Counted from the first letter of the stretch, positions 15,942 through 26,542 are shown. The stretch is DNA of 64,000 bases from Marinimicrobium koreense (GCF_003762925.1 NZ_RJUK01000001.1:930001-994000); one strand, 5' to 3'. The notes: generated by a model not told the origin, from the sequence alone. Translations and numbers: made by a program.

Positions 15942-17537
15942 ATGAATCGACTCAAGCGCCCTCTCGCCCTGGCCGTCAGCCTGATCAGTCTCGGTGGCTG
16001 CCAGACCCTGACCCCCTCAGAACCGTCCAAAACCGCGGACCAGAACCGTCTGGTCATCGACGAATCGCTCTGCACCCTGGATCGGGAGCAACAGGCCCAA
16101 TTCCTGGTATCAGATGAGGGCAACCTCTGGCCGCGCCTGAGAGACGGCTACGGACTTCCCGATGTCGATCACCCACGAATCGACACCTACTTGGACTGGT
16201 ACGCCCGTCACCCACATTACATGGAGCGGGTCATCGAGCGGGGCCAGCGCTTTCTCCACCACATCGCCAACGAGCTGGAAGCCGAGGACATGCCGCTCGA
16301 ATTGGCGCTGCTGCCCATTGTCGAAAGCGCCTTTGACCCCTTTGCCTATTCCCACGGCCGGGCCTCCGGCATCTGGCAATTTGTCCCCGCCACCGGTCGT
16401 CAGTACGGCCTCAAACAGAACTGGTGGTACGACGGACGCCGGGATGTGGTCGCCTCCACCGACGCCGCCATTCGCTACCTGAAGTACCTCAACGAGCTGT
16501 TTGACGGCGACTGGTTGCTTGCCCTGGCGTCCTATAACACTGGCCAGGGTAATGTCATGCGCCGAATCCGCAGCAACGAGCGACGCGGCAAGCCAACCGA
16601 CTTCTGGTCCCTGAACCTGCCCAGGGAAACCCGGGCCTATGTGCCCCAATTATTGGCCCTTGCCAGAGTGATTGGCGAGCCCGAAAAGTACAATCTTGCC
16701 CTCAACCCCGTCCCGGACGAGCCCTACTTTCGGATCGTGGATGTGGAGTCACAGATCGATCTGGCACAGGCGGCCGAGCTGGCCGAACTGGAGCTGGACG
16801 AGCTCTACCTCCTGAACGCCGGCTACAATCGCTGGGCCACGGATCCGGACGGCCCCCACCGGCTGTTGATCCCCGTCCAGCATGAAGAGACCTTCCGCGC
16901 CAACCTGGCCAGCATTCCGACCCGCGAGCGGGTGGGCTGGGATCGCTACCGGGTGGTCAGTGGCGACTCATTGATCACCATCGCCCGCCGCTATCGCACC
17001 AGTGTCGACACCATCAAAAGTGTCAATCAACTGAACAGCAACATCATCCGGGCCGGACAGACCCTCATGATTCCCACCGCCAAGCATCCGGCCAACCGCT
17101 ACGCTTTCAGCGCCGACCAGCGTCGCCAACGGACACAGAATCGCTCTCAGGGCAGTGAAGGCAGCACCAGGGTCGACTACCAGGTGCGCCCGGGAGACAG
17201 CTTCTGGACGATTGCCAAGCGCCATGGCATCACCGTAGGGGCGCTGACCAACTGGAATGGCATGGCCCCGGGCGACACCCTGATGCCGGGCCAGACGCTG
17301 GTGATCTGGACCGAACAGCAAGACATGACCAGCAGTGCTCAAGGCGATCGCCGCTCCGTCGTGCGCAAGGTGCATTACCGTGTCCGCAAAGGGGACTCGA
17401 TCGCTCGAATCGCCAATCGCTTCAATCTGTCAGTCCAGGATATTCTGCGTTGGAACACGGTGTCCGCATCCAGCTACATTCATCCGGGACAATCCCTGAC
17501 CCTGTTCGTGGATGTGACCAACAACGCTTCGTTCTGA
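15942..17537 (+). CDS. mltD: Membrane-bound lytic murein transglycosylase D with three LysM domains
   Basis: 531 residues. The N-terminal lipoprotein signal ends LISLGGCQT, so the protein is probably lipidated at Cys20. The SLT catalytic domain holds the proposed catalytic glutamate in LALLPIVESAFDPFA, then ASGIWQFVPATGR and ASYNTGQGNV. Three C-terminal LysM repeats open with YRVVSGDSL (near 345), YQVRPGDSF (near 412) and YRVRKGDSI (near 480) and bind peptidoglycan. The 141-bp gap to gloB leaves room for its own promoter. A strong hairpin terminator follows at 17555-17599. Confidence 0.95.
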   Translation: MNRLKRPLALAVSLISLGGCQTLTPSEPSKTADQNRLVIDESLCTLDREQQAQFLVSDEGNLWPRLRDGYGLPDVDHPRIDTYLDWYARHPHYMERVIERGQRFLHHIANELEAEDMPLELALLPIVESAFDPFAYSHGRASGIWQFVPATGRQYGLKQNWWYDGRRDVVASTDAAIRYLKYLNELFDGDWLLALASYNTGQGNVMRRIRSNERRGKPTDFWSLNLPRETRAYVPQLLALARVIGEPEKYNLALNPVPDEPYFRIVDVESQIDLAQAAELAELELDELYLLNAGYNRWATDPDGPHRLLIPVQHEETFRANLASIPTRERVGWDRYRVVSGDSLITIARRYRTSVDTIKSVNQLNSNIIRAGQTLMIPTAKHPANRYAFSADQRRQRTQNRSQGSEGSTRVDYQVRPGDSFWTIAKRHGITVGALTNWNGMAPGDTLMPGQTLVIWTEQQDMTSSAQGDRRSVVRKVHYRVRKGDSIARIANRFNLSVQDILRWNTVSASSYIHPGQSLTLFVDVTNNASF

Positions 17538-17554
17538 TCACACCCCCGGTTTCA

Positions 17555-17599
17555 CAGGCACAAAAAAACCGCCTTTAATAGGCGGTTTTTTTGTGCCTG
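17555..17599. terminator. Bidirectional intrinsic terminator between mltD and ppiD
   Basis: Perfect 19-bp arms (17555-17573 and 17581-17599) flank the 7-base loop TTTAATA. The GC core ACCGCC/GGCGGT is followed by seven T on each strand, so it can stop both the plus-strand mltD transcript and the minus-strand ppiD transcript. Confidence 0.95.
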
Positions 17600-17644
17600 A
17601 GGCTTCGCGGACCAGAGGGTCCGCCACCTTTGACTGTCAGCCCA

Positions 17645-19510
17645 TCAACGCTCGACAGTGACGTCTTGGCGCAACTGTTCACGATACGCAAGGTATTCCT
17701 GCTGCCCTTGCATCTGCGCCAGGTTGCGTCGCAGCGACTGCTGCTCCTCTTCACTCAGATCGCTCCACTGGCCATCCTGCGCCTGGGTCAACACCACAAC
17801 GGCATAGCCATCGCGGATCGACACACCACTGACCACGGGCTCACCAGAGGGCTTGGGCAGTGAAAACACATGCTGGACCAGCGCGCGGTCCAGATCGCTT
17901 GCGCGACGCTCAACCTTTTCCTCCGCCTGAACTTCAAGCCCGGCCTCTTCCGCCACCGCGGAGAGTGATTCGCCAGACGCCACCGCCTCACGAAGAGCTT
18001 CACCGCGCTCCGCCAGCAAAGACTGGATCCGCTCATTGCGCAACTGCCGGGCAATCTGTTCGCGCACTTCCTCCAGGGGCTTGACGTAGGCCTCCTGGTA
18101 GTCGGTCTTCTTGATCACCACGACCCGATCGTTTGCCAACTCGATCAGATCACTGCTGTTTTCACGCTCGAGAACTTCCTCCGAAAATGCCGCTTCGACA
18201 ACAGTGGTCTCCCCGGCCACTCCCGGGCCACCATTGCGTCCAAACAGACCGGTGTTTTCCAGGGGCAGATTCAACTCATCCGCGACAGATTGCAGGCTAT
18301 CAGCGTTGTAGGATAGCTCACTCAGACGCTCCATCAGAGTGACGAATTCATTTTCCGCTTCGACCCGCTTGAGCTGCTGCGCAATGCGCTCCCGAGCATC
18401 TTCAAACGTGGCCACTTCCGAACCCCGCTGCTCGGTCACTTTGATCAGATGAACCCCGGCCTCGGTTTCAACCGGAGCCGACACTTCACCGACCTCTAGT
18501 GAGTCAACGGCGGCCATGAAGGCTTCGGGGAGGCCCTCGCCGGAAACGAAGCCCAGATCTCCGCCCTGCCCGCTGGACCCGAGATCTTCAGAGTATTGTT
18601 CGGCCAATTCGGCAAAAGAAGCGCCCTCTTCAAGCGCTCCCTCCACCTCGGCAATCCGCTCGTCGCTAGAATCTTCAAACAGAATATGGGCAACGCGACG
18701 TTCCGCCTCCTGCCCTTCCTGAGCCGCCTGGTTCTGCTCGAACTGGTCGCGCAGGGTCTGCTCATCAATCTCAATGTCCGCCATCAGGTTGGCAACGCTC
18801 AGATCAATATAATCGACGGCCACCTGCTCGGGCTGACGGAATTGATTCTGGTTACTCTGATAGAAAGCTTCGATGTCACTGTCCGTCACCTCGACCTGGT
18901 CCGCGACCTGATCGCGGCTCAGGGTGGCGTACTGGAAATCGCGGCTCTGGAAGTTCAATGCAGCAAACCGCTCCAGCTCGGCTGGAGTCACAAAGCCACT
19001 GGCGGCGACACCGGAAGACAACTGATTCAGCAGCAGTTCCTGACGCAGCAGGGCCTTGTACTGGGCAGGGGTATAGCCCATGGAGCGCAGCACCTGTTGG
19101 TAGCGATTCGGATCAAACTGGCCACTGTCACCCGCGAACTGCGGGAAACTCAGAATCAACTGATCCAGAGTGCTTTCACTGACCCCCATACCCTGCTTGC
19201 GGGCATGCTGAATCAGGACTTTGCGCTGGACCAGCGCCTCAATGGCCGGCTCGCGCAGACGCTCATCGCTGACAAATTCGGAAGGAACGGAGTCGCCATA
19301 CTGATTGAGAATCTGCTGGCGCTGGCGATAGATTTCCCGAGCCACCTCATTCTCGGTAATGGATTCACCATCAACGGAAACCACTTCGCCGGAGCGGCTG
19401 GAACCCGAAAACAGCGCTTCGGCACCGGACAAAGCGAAAATAATCACCAGGAAGCCGACCAGAATACCGGCTACCACACCTTTGGAGTTGTCGCGAATCG
19501 TCTGCAGCAT
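17645..19510 (-). CDS. ppiD: Periplasmic folding chaperone / PpiC-domain protein PpiD
   Basis: PpiD is an inner-membrane-anchored chaperone near the Sec translocon that helps newly exported proteins fold. The 621-residue product starts MLQTIRDNSKGVVAGILVGF with one transmembrane helix (about 12-34). A SurA-like N-terminal chaperone region follows. The parvulin (PpiC) domain lies at about 265-360 (RRVAHILFE, GDLGFVSGEGLPEAF, VETEAGVHLIKV). It sits downstream of hupB, as in many gammaproteobacteria, but the hupB terminator (19611-19641) separates them. Confidence 0.95.
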   Translation of the reverse strand: MLQTIRDNSKGVVAGILVGFLVIIFALSGAEALFSGSSRSGEVVSVDGESITENEVAREIYRQRQQILNQYGDSVPSEFVSDERLREPAIEALVQRKVLIQHARKQGMGVSESTLDQLILSFPQFAGDSGQFDPNRYQQVLRSMGYTPAQYKALLRQELLLNQLSSGVAASGFVTPAELERFAALNFQSRDFQYATLSRDQVADQVEVTDSDIEAFYQSNQNQFRQPEQVAVDYIDLSVANLMADIEIDEQTLRDQFEQNQAAQEGQEAERRVAHILFEDSSDERIAEVEGALEEGASFAELAEQYSEDLGSSGQGGDLGFVSGEGLPEAFMAAVDSLEVGEVSAPVETEAGVHLIKVTEQRGSEVATFEDARERIAQQLKRVEAENEFVTLMERLSELSYNADSLQSVADELNLPLENTGLFGRNGGPGVAGETTVVEAAFSEEVLERENSSDLIELANDRVVVIKKTDYQEAYVKPLEEVREQIARQLRNERIQSLLAERGEALREAVASGESLSAVAEEAGLEVQAEEKVERRASDLDRALVQHVFSLPKPSGEPVVSGVSIRDGYAVVVLTQAQDGQWSDLSEEEQQSLRRNLAQMQGQQEYLAYREQLRQDVTVER

Positions 19511-19610
19511 TGTCTGCTCCTAGTCATAAACCCGTTGGGACGATCGATTCCAACGCGCTTTCTTATCATCTTGCTCAAACCAGGGACTGAGCGAGTCGAT
19601 CTGGTTGAAT

Positions 19611-19641
19611 AAAGAAAAGGCGCACCTCTAGGGATGCGCCT
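19611..19641 (-). terminator. Intrinsic terminator downstream of hupB
   Basis: On the minus strand AGGCGCA and TGCGCCT pair around a 10-base loop (19618-19641) and are followed by TTTTCTTT. It lies about 120 bp beyond the hupB stop and about 100 bp before the ppiD start, so ppiD needs its own promoter or read-through. Confidence 0.75.
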
Positions 19642-19759
19642 CCTCATACTGCCGGGTCAGTTCTATCTGGATTCTGGAGCGATTACTCAACTCGCTGAAA
19701 CCAGACTATGAATGCTCCCGGCAATCACCGAAAACGCGCACAGGGCGCGTCAAAAACGC

Positions 19760-20032
19760 TTAGTTGACCGCGTCTTTCAGTGCCTTACCCGCTTTAAAAC
19801 TGGGCACCTTGGCAGCGGCGATCTGGATCTCGGCGCCGGTCTGTGGGTTGCGGCCGGTGCGCGCGGCACGCTCTTTCACAGCGAAGGTACCAAAACCGAC
19901 CAGAACAACCTGATCGCCCTTCTGCAGAGCACCAGTAATGTTGTCAACCATTGCGTCGAGCGCACGGCCGGCAGCAGCTTTAGGAATATCCGCAGATGCG
20001 GCGATGGCTTCAATCAGCTCGGATTTGTTCAC
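19760..20032 (-). CDS. hupB: DNA-binding protein HU-beta
   Basis: A 90-residue histone-like protein ([18 protein letters not shown]) that bends and compacts DNA. It has the conserved [21 protein letters not shown] arm, which includes the intercalating proline, and the ending [14 protein letters not shown]. It follows lon on the same strand but has its own strong promoter (20228-20256) and a leader of about 190 nt. Confidence 0.97.
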   Translation of the reverse strand: MNKSELIEAIAASADIPKAAAGRALDAMVDNITGALQKGDQVVLVGFGTFAVKERAARTGRNPQTGAEIQIAAAKVPSFKAGKALKDAVN

Positions 20033-20139
20033 ACTTAACCCCTTTTGATTATTTGCTTCAGAAATCGATGGCGCAGGTTACTGTTCAAAATCAATCCCCG
20101 ACCATTCAATGTCGGCTCATGACCCGCTCAGGTTAGTAC

Positions 20140-20170
20140 CCGTTCAGGCTAACACCATTGGCCTGAACGG
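20140..20170 (-). promoter_or_regulatory. Inverted repeat in the hupB leader
   Basis: CCGTTCAGGC (20140-20149) and GCCTGAACGG (20161-20170) are perfect 10-bp inverted repeats with an 11-base loop, within the predicted hupB 5' untranslated region. A partial direct repeat, CCCGCTCAGGTTA and CCCGTTCAGGCTA, precedes and overlaps the left arm. It could be an RNA hairpin or an operator; nothing in the sequence decides. Confidence 0.6.
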
Positions 20171-20227
20171 TGAGTTGGCCAGGACAGCAAATCGCCCCGT
20201 GCCGCCTGCTTGGCGAATGAACTGCGA

Positions 20228-20256
20228 TTTATACCAAGTGAGGTCAGGCGGGTCAA
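20228..20256 (-). promoter_or_regulatory. Sigma-70-type promoter for hupB
   Basis: On the minus strand TTGACC (20251-20256) is separated by exactly 17 bp from TATAAA (20228-20233), close to consensus. Transcription would start near 20221. The rest of the 375-bp hupB-lon gap holds the leader hairpin (20140-20170) and, just past lon, a short stem CCAGCCTTCGGGCTGG with a TTCG loop (about 20357-20372) but no T-run. Confidence 0.8.
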
Positions 20257-20407
20257 GAAGACAATGTTAGCTTTGTGCGATTACTTCAAGGATTGAACGT
20301 TATTTAACCAAACCTGACCCGAACCGGGTATCAACGCCCTATTTTGTTACCCGGACACCAGCCCGAAGGCTGGCCCGGTTGTTACCAATGGAAACTTCCC
20401 TTTCGCC

Positions 20408-22828
20408 TCAATGGGTGCTGATACGGTTACCGCAATCATCCTGCTGAGCCTTTTTTTCCAACGCCTGATACTCTTCATCAGACAGCGGCTTGGGCATGGA
20501 CTGCAGCGCAATCTGTAACACATCATCGATCCACTGTACCGGTTTGATGGTCAGGTCTTCTTTAATGTTATCGGGAATTTCTTTCAGATCACGCTCATTT
20601 TCCTGCGGAATAATGACCGTCTTGATACCTCCACGATGAGCCGCTAGAAGCTTTTCTTTCAGGCCACCAATCCTCAGCACTTCACCCCGCAAGGTAATTT
20701 CACCGGTCATCGCCACATCCGCGCGTACGGGGATACTGGTCAACACCGACACCAGGGCGGTGCACATCGCAATACCAGCACTGGGACCATCTTTCGGAGT
20801 CGCCCCTTCCGGAACGTGAATGTGAACATCCATTTTCTCGTGATAATCGGGCGCAATCCCCAGCACCTGGGCACGCGAACGAACCACGGTGAGGGCTGCC
20901 TGAATAGATTCCTGCATGACATCACCCAGAGAACCCGTCTTGATGACCCGGCCCTTGCCTTTGACCGCCGATGACTCGATCGTAAGCAACTCACCACCGA
21001 CTTGGGTCCAGGCCAGACCGGTCACTTGGCCGATCTGGTTTTTATCTTCAGCCCGACCGAAGTCAAACTTCCGAACCCCCAGGTAATCTTCCAGTACGGC
21101 CGAATCAACCACATCTTCGCGCACGGTTTTGTCCTTCACATGGCGGGTGACCACCTTGCGGCACACCTTGGCGATTTCCCGCTCCAGACCACGTACCCCG
21201 GCTTCGCGAGTGTAGTACCGGACGATGTCGCGAATGGCTTCATCGGCAATGGTCAACTCGCCTTCTTTGAGGCCATTGGTCTTCATCTGCTTCGGGATCA
21301 GGTAACGAAGCGCAATGTTGAGCTTCTCATCCTCGGTGTACCCCGGAATCCGGATAACCTCCATGCGATCCAGGAGCGGACCGGGAATGTTCATCGAGTT
21401 GGAGGTGCAGACGAACATGACATCCGACAGATCGTAATCCACTTCCAGGTAATGATCGTTGAAGTGATTGTTCTGTTCCGGGTCCAATACCTCTAGGAGT
21501 GCCGACGCCGGATCACCCCGGTTATCCATCCCCATCTTGTCGACTTCGTCCAACAGGAAGAGCGGATTTTTTACCCCGACCTTCGCCATTTTCTGTACCA
21601 GCTTGCCGGGCAGAGAGCCGATGTAGGTGCGGCGGTGACCGCGAATTTCCGCCTCGTCTCGCACCCCACCTAGCGCCATCCGGATGAATTTGCGATTGGT
21701 GGCCCGGGCAATGGATTCTCCCAGGGAGGTTTTACCCACACCGGGCGGACCAACCAGACACAGAATCGGGCCTTTGATTTTGTTTACCCGCTTCTGAACC
21801 GCCAGATATTCAAGAATGCGCTCCTTGACCTCTTCCAGGCCAAAGTGGTCTTTCTCCAGCACATCTTCAGCCCGCTGCAAGTCGTGACGGACTTTACTGC
21901 GTTTTTTCCAGGGTACCTTCAGCATCCAGTCGATATAGGCTCGCAACACCGAAGCTTCCGCCGACATCGGGGACATCATGCGCAACTTGTTCAGCTCGGC
22001 ACGGGTTTTTTCCTCAGCCTCCTTGGGCATACCCACTTGCTCGATTTTCTTCTCGAGCTCGTCGATTTCATTGCCCTCATCTCCCATGTCACCAAGCTCT
22101 TTCTGAATGGCTTTCATCTGCTCATTCAGGTAATACTCGCGCTGGCTCTTTTCCATCTGCTGCTTGACGCGCCCGCGGATTTTTTTCTCGACCTGAAACA
22201 GATCAATTTCCGCCTCCATCAACCCCAGTAGATGTTCGATGCGCTCGCGCACCGAGACCATTTCCAGAATGGCCTGCTTCTGCCCCAGCTCGAGGGTCAT
22301 GTGCGCCGCCACGGTATCGGCCAGGCGGCCGGGCTCGTCAATCCCGCTGAGCGAGGTCATCACTTCCGAGGGTACTTTTTTGCTCAGGGTGACGTATTGC
22401 TCAAACTGGTTGATGGTTGAATTGATCAGGGCATCCGCTTGGTGCCCCGTCAGGGTTTCCTCTTCCAGCAAATTCACTCTGGCGCGAAAATGTTTATCAA
22501 TGACTTCGACATTTTCGATCGCGGCACGCTCGCCGCCTTCCACCAGCACTTTCACCGTGCCGTCAGGCAATTTCAAAAGCTGGAGAATTGTGGCAACGGT
22601 ACCGACGCCGTACAGGTCCTCTGCTTTGGGGTCATCGTCACCGGGGTTTTTCTGGGCTACCAGTAATACTTGTTTGTCGCTGGACATGGCGCTTTCAAGC
22701 GCCTCGATGGACTTGTCACGGCCCACGAAAAGGGGAATCACCATGTGGGGATACACCACGACGTCACGCAGCGGCAACAGCGGAATATCACTGACTTGGG
22801 TGGGAATGGGCTTGTCTTGTTGATCCAT
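20408..22828 (-). CDS. lon: ATP-dependent protease Lon
   Basis: Lon degrades damaged and selected regulatory proteins. The 806-residue LonA has the N-terminal substrate-binding domain ([15 protein letters not shown]), an AAA+ module with Walker [10 protein letters not shown] and Walker [10 protein letters not shown], and the serine-lysine protease domain. There the catalytic serine lies in PKDGPSAG and the lysine about 43 residues later. The C-terminal tail is slightly extended ([16 protein letters not shown]). Like E. coli lon it follows clpX, but the clpX terminator and a sigma-32-like promoter lie between them, so it can be heat-induced alone. Confidence 0.97.
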   Translation of the reverse strand: MDQQDKPIPTQVSDIPLLPLRDVVVYPHMVIPLFVGRDKSIEALESAMSSDKQVLLVAQKNPGDDDPKAEDLYGVGTVATILQLLKLPDGTVKVLVEGGERAAIENVEVIDKHFRARVNLLEEETLTGHQADALINSTINQFEQYVTLSKKVPSEVMTSLSGIDEPGRLADTVAAHMTLELGQKQAILEMVSVRERIEHLLGLMEAEIDLFQVEKKIRGRVKQQMEKSQREYYLNEQMKAIQKELGDMGDEGNEIDELEKKIEQVGMPKEAEEKTRAELNKLRMMSPMSAEASVLRAYIDWMLKVPWKKRSKVRHDLQRAEDVLEKDHFGLEEVKERILEYLAVQKRVNKIKGPILCLVGPPGVGKTSLGESIARATNRKFIRMALGGVRDEAEIRGHRRTYIGSLPGKLVQKMAKVGVKNPLFLLDEVDKMGMDNRGDPASALLEVLDPEQNNHFNDHYLEVDYDLSDVMFVCTSNSMNIPGPLLDRMEVIRIPGYTEDEKLNIALRYLIPKQMKTNGLKEGELTIADEAIRDIVRYYTREAGVRGLEREIAKVCRKVVTRHVKDKTVREDVVDSAVLEDYLGVRKFDFGRAEDKNQIGQVTGLAWTQVGGELLTIESSAVKGKGRVIKTGSLGDVMQESIQAALTVVRSRAQVLGIAPDYHEKMDVHIHVPEGATPKDGPSAGIAMCTALVSVLTSIPVRADVAMTGEITLRGEVLRIGGLKEKLLAAHRGGIKTVIIPQENERDLKEIPDNIKEDLTIKPVQWIDDVLQIALQSMPKPLSDEEYQALEKKAQQDDCGNRISTH

Positions 22829-22892
22829 CTGGGTCGGTCCTCATAGTGGAAGGCCAGAAACTGCTTGTCGCGAAAGAGCGACACACTAAAAG

Positions 22893-22920
22893 ATTGGGGG
22901 CTACCCCGCCGGATTACAAG
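22893..22920 (-). promoter_or_regulatory. Sigma-32 (heat-shock) type promoter for lon
   Basis: On the minus strand CTTGTAA (22914-22920) and CCCCAAT (22893-22899) are separated by 14 bp, close to the known heat-shock consensus CTTGAAA-N13/14-CCCCAT. It lies about 65 bp before the lon ATG and just after the clpX terminator. Confidence 0.75.
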
Positions 22921-22931
22921 TTTTTGACGGT

Positions 22932-22973
22932 AAAAAACCGCAAAGAGCGCCCATAAGGCGCTCTTTGCGGTTT
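22932..22973 (-). terminator. Intrinsic terminator downstream of clpX
   Basis: Perfect 17-bp arms (22935-22951 and 22957-22973) around a 5-base loop, with a run of T on the minus strand (22932-22937). It starts about 22 bp after the clpX stop and separates clpX from the lon promoter. Confidence 0.92.
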
Positions 22974-22995
22974 AACCACGATACTGCAACCGCGT

Positions 22996-24285
22996 TCAGT
23001 CGCCCTTGGCTACCTTCGCTGGCGCCTCGCTCTGCTCATAGACTAGCAGGGGTTCCGACTCGCCTTTAATAACAGAGTCATCGACAATGACTTTCACGAC
23101 ACCTTCTTCGGAAGGAATCTTGTACATGGTGTCCAGCAGTACCGCCTCCATGATGGAGCGCAGCCCTCGAGCACCGGTTTTGCGGTCCATGGCTTTCTGG
23201 GCCACCGCCTCAAGCGCGTCACGGCGGAAATCAATGTCAACCCCTTCCATTTCAAACAGTCGCTGGTACTGCTTGGTCAGGGAGTTCTTGGGTTCGGTCA
23301 GAATCTGAACCAACGCCTCTTTGTCGAGCTCATCGAGGGTGGCAATGACCGGCAGACGACCGACGAACTCGGGAATCAGACCGTACTGAACCAGATCCTC
23401 AGGCTCGAGTTGATGCAGGATTTCGCCAAACTTGCGCTTGTCGTCCTTGCTTTTGACTTCCGCTCCAAAACCGATTCCACCTTTCTCAGAGCGGTCGCGA
23501 ATCACCTTGTCCAACCCGGCAAAGGCACCACCACAGATGAACAGGATATTTTTGGTGTCAACCTGCAGGAACTCCTGCTGTGGGTGCTTACGCCCACCCT
23601 GCGGCGGTACGGAAGCCACCGTACCTTCAATCAATTTGAGCAGCGCCTGTTGAACGCCCTCCCCCGACACATCACGGGTGATCGAGGGGTTATCTGACTT
23701 GCGGGAAATCTTGTCGATTTCATCGATGTAGACAATACCCTGCTGGGCCTTGTCGACGTCGTAATCACATTTCTGCAACAGCTTCTGGATGATGTTTTCG
23801 ACGTCTTCGCCCACGTAACCAGCCTCGGTCAACGTGGTCGCATCCGCAATGGTAAAGGGAACATCGAGAAGGCGTGCCAGCGTTTCTGCCAGCAGCGTTT
23901 TACCACTACCGGTCGGCCCCACCAGCAGAATATTACTCTTGCCGAGCTCGATCGGGTCCTTGCCCTTGTCGCCAACCCGCAGACGCTTGTAGTGGTTGTA
24001 CACCGCCACAGCCAACACTTTCTTGGCACGCTTCTGGCCAATGACGTACTCATCCAGAATCGACGAGATTTCACTCGGCGTGGGCAGGTGTTCAGAGGGG
24101 CCTTCGGCCGCCGCTTCCTGAATCTCCTCGCGGATGATGTCATTACACAGATCGACACACTCGTCGCAGATGAACACCGAGGGACCGGCGATCAGCTTGC
24201 GCACTTCGTGCTGGCTCTTACCGCAGAACGAGCAATACAGCAGTTTGCCGTTCTTGTCGCCACTGTCTTTGGTGTGATCGGTCAT
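22996..24285 (-). CDS. clpX: ClpXP ATP-binding unfoldase subunit ClpX
   Basis: ClpX unfolds tagged substrates and feeds them to ClpP. The 429-residue protein begins [18 protein letters not shown] and has the zinc-binding N-domain cysteines 18, 21, 40 and 43. Walker A is GPTGSGKTL, Walker [10 protein letters not shown], and pore and sensor motifs follow. The ClpP-docking loop is also present (IGFGAE, the family's IGF tripeptide). The frame is open 14 codons upstream, but ATG 24285 fits the family. clpP lies 146 bp upstream on the same strand. Confidence 0.97.
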   Translation of the reverse strand: MTDHTKDSGDKNGKLLYCSFCGKSQHEVRKLIAGPSVFICDECVDLCNDIIREEIQEAAAEGPSEHLPTPSEISSILDEYVIGQKRAKKVLAVAVYNHYKRLRVGDKGKDPIELGKSNILLVGPTGSGKTLLAETLARLLDVPFTIADATTLTEAGYVGEDVENIIQKLLQKCDYDVDKAQQGIVYIDEIDKISRKSDNPSITRDVSGEGVQQALLKLIEGTVASVPPQGGRKHPQQEFLQVDTKNILFICGGAFAGLDKVIRDRSEKGGIGFGAEVKSKDDKRKFGEILHQLEPEDLVQYGLIPEFVGRLPVIATLDELDKEALVQILTEPKNSLTKQYQRLFEMEGVDIDFRRDALEAVAQKAMDRKTGARGLRSIMEAVLLDTMYKIPSEEGVVKVIVDDSVIKGESEPLLVYEQSEAPAKVAKGD

Positions 24286-24431
24286 TAAACCACTCCGTCT
24301 TAAACGCTTATAGGGGTAAAGATGCAACCTTTTACCCGGAATTTCAAGCTGGATTCGCCTGTTCGGCCTCCAGACTCAATGAAGTATACGCGCCGGGCAC
24401 CGTTTGGATGCCCGGGCGTGCTGGCGTCAGC

Positions 24432-25067
24432 TTATTCAGCGCCTCCGCGGCGGCTGACCACGCTGTCCACCAGACCGTATTCGACCGACTTCTGGGCACT
24501 CATGAAGTTGTCCCGCTCGGTATCCAGCGCAATCTTCTCCACCGACTGACCGGTGTGATGGGCCATCAGCTCATTCAGACGCTCGCGGATACTCAGAATC
24601 TCCCGAGCCTGAATGTGGATGTCCGACGCCTGACCCTGGGCTCCACCACTGGGCTGGTGGATCATGACCCGGGAGTTGGGCAGACAGAACCGCTTGCCCT
24701 TCGCGCCGGCGGTCAGCAGGAATGCGCCCATGCTGCACGCCTGGCCGATGCACATGGTGCTGACATCGGGCTTGATGAACTGCATGGTGTCATAAATGGC
24801 CATACCAGCGGTCACCGAGCCACCGGGAGAGTTAATGTAGAGGTGAATATCCTTGTCGGGGTTCTCGGCTTCCAGGAACAGGAGCTGAGCCACCACCAGG
24901 TTCGCCATATAGTCTTCGACCTGTCCCACCAGAAAGATCACCCGCTCTTTGAGCAGGCGGGAATAGATATCGTAGGAGCGCTCTCCACGGGCGGTCTGCT
25001 CCACCACCATGGGAATCAAGCCGGATGCCATAACGTCAGGTACCTGTTTGGAGAATTCGTTCGACAT
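24432..25067 (-). CDS. clpP: ATP-dependent Clp protease proteolytic subunit ClpP
   Basis: 211 residues. The serine nucleophile is in [11 protein letters not shown], the histidine in [10 protein letters not shown] and the aspartate in ERDNFMSA. The N-terminal region [24 protein letters not shown] is the conserved start of the mature chamber-forming protein; the preceding [15 protein letters not shown] is a likely propeptide. It works with ClpX, encoded next. The 161-bp gap to tig carries the tig terminator, so clpP-clpX probably has its own promoter there. Confidence 0.97.
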   Translation of the reverse strand: MSNEFSKQVPDVMASGLIPMVVEQTARGERSYDIYSRLLKERVIFLVGQVEDYMANLVVAQLLFLEAENPDKDIHLYINSPGGSVTAGMAIYDTMQFIKPDVSTMCIGQACSMGAFLLTAGAKGKRFCLPNSRVMIHQPSGGAQGQASDIHIQAREILSIRERLNELMAHHTGQSVEKIALDTERDNFMSAQKSVEYGLVDSVVSRRGGAE

Positions 25068-25188
25068 AAAAACCGTATGTCCTTCTATTGACTACCGCGG
25101 CTCGACTGGACGGAACCGCTGAAAATGGTAGGGAAAGCTTAACCTGAGAAACGCTGATATGCCAGCATAAGGAGACTTCGGCGGGGAG

Positions 25189-25220
25189 AATGGCCACAAA
25201 CTGTCCAGTTTGTGGCCATT
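25189..25220 (-). terminator. Hairpin terminator downstream of tig
   Basis: Perfect 15-bp arms (AATGGCCACAAACTG and its complement) around a 2-base centre, 9 bp beyond the tig stop. On the minus strand the tail is CTCCCC rather than T-rich, so termination strength is uncertain. The stem could also act as a 3' stabiliser with read-through into clpP. Confidence 0.6.
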
Positions 25221-25228
25221 TTGTACAA

Positions 25229-26542
25229 TTATTGCTGCTTTTGACGGGTAACGATGTCGTCGTAACTGCTGGACTCATCGGTCACTTTGGCTTTATCCAA
25301 GATAAAGTCCACCACCTGGTCTTCCAGGGCCGCCGACTCAACACTGGACAGCAACTGACGGTTCTCGTAGTAGTAATTGACGACCGCCTCGGGCTCCTCG
25401 TACGTAGAGGCCAGCTCTTCCACCATTTCACGGACGCGATCGGCATCCACTTTGATCTGGTTTTCCTTGACGATTTCACCCACGACCAAGCCCAGGGCGA
25501 CGCGGCGCTCCGCATCTTCCTGGAACATGGTGTCCGGGAGCAAAGATTTGACGTCAAAGTTCTGCTGCTGACCACCGAAGCGCTGCATCATCTGCTGACG
25601 CAGGGTTTCGATTTCACTGCTGACCAGAGCCTTGGGCAGGTCGGGCTTATGGGTTTCCAGCAGCGCGTCCATGACCTGGTTCTTGGTCTTGGCCTTGATG
25701 GCGTTCTTGAGCTCGCGGGCCATATTGGCCTTCACTTCCTTGCGGAACTGAGGCTTACCGCCCTTCTCGACGCCGAACTTGGCGTAGAAATCTTTATCCA
25801 GCTCGGGCAGCTCTTTCTCGGAAACGCTGTTGACGGTCACCTTGAACTCAACCGCGGCGCCGCGGAGCTCTTCCGCCTGATAGTCTTCCGGAAAGGTCAG
25901 CTCGAGGGTTTTCTCGTCACCGGCCTTCAGACCAACCAGGCCGTCTTCAAAGCCGGGAATCATGGAGCCGGAACCCAGCACCAGATTCTGTCCTTCCGCA
26001 CTGCCACCCTCGAAGGCTTCACCATCGCGGGTGCCGACGAAATCGATATTGACCTGGTCGCCGTCTTGGGCGGCCCGATCCACTTCTTTCCAGCTGGCCT
26101 GGTGCTCACGCAGCACATCGATCATATTGTCGACGTCTTCTGCCGTCACATCTGCCTTGTAGCGAGTCACTTCAATTTTGGAGAAGTCGCCCAGCTCAAC
26201 GGAGGGGTACACCTCAAAGGTGGCCACATACTCCAGGTCCTTACCCTCTTCGAACTGCTTGGGCTCGATGGACGGCTGACCCGCAGGCTTGACGTCTTCT
26301 TTACGCACGGCTTCATAGAAGCTGCGGTTGATGACATCACCCAGCACTTCCTGACGAACACCGTCGCCATAGCGCTGCTTGACCACTTTCATGGGTACTT
26401 TGCCCTTGCGGAAGCCGTTGATACGAATGTTCTTGGCAGCCTGCTGCAAGCGCTTCTGCACTTCGCTATCGACTTCTGCGGCGGGGACTCCCACCGTCAG
26501 GCGACGTTCCAGACCGGACGTTGTCTCTATGGAAACCTGCAT
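25229..26542 (-). CDS. tig: Trigger factor (ribosome-bound chaperone and prolyl isomerase)
   Basis: 437 residues. The N-terminal ribosome-binding domain includes the signature GFRKGKVPMKVVKQRYG. The FKBP-type isomerase domain (about 150-245) shows VNIDFVGTRDGEAFEGG. The C-terminal helical chaperone arms complete the protein. It is the first chaperone met by nascent chains, and its neighbours clpP, clpX and lon continue the quality-control theme. A tRNA-Leu gene lies 71 bp upstream on the same strand and may share a transcript. Confidence 0.97.
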   Translation of the reverse strand: MQVSIETTSGLERRLTVGVPAAEVDSEVQKRLQQAAKNIRINGFRKGKVPMKVVKQRYGDGVRQEVLGDVINRSFYEAVRKEDVKPAGQPSIEPKQFEEGKDLEYVATFEVYPSVELGDFSKIEVTRYKADVTAEDVDNMIDVLREHQASWKEVDRAAQDGDQVNIDFVGTRDGEAFEGGSAEGQNLVLGSGSMIPGFEDGLVGLKAGDEKTLELTFPEDYQAEELRGAAVEFKVTVNSVSEKELPELDKDFYAKFGVEKGGKPQFRKEVKANMARELKNAIKAKTKNQVMDALLETHKPDLPKALVSSEIETLRQQMMQRFGGQQQNFDVKSLLPDTMFQEDAERRVALGLVVGEIVKENQIKVDADRVREMVEELASTYEEPEAVVNYYYENRQLLSSVESAALEDQVVDFILDKAKVTDESSSYDDIVTRQKQQ

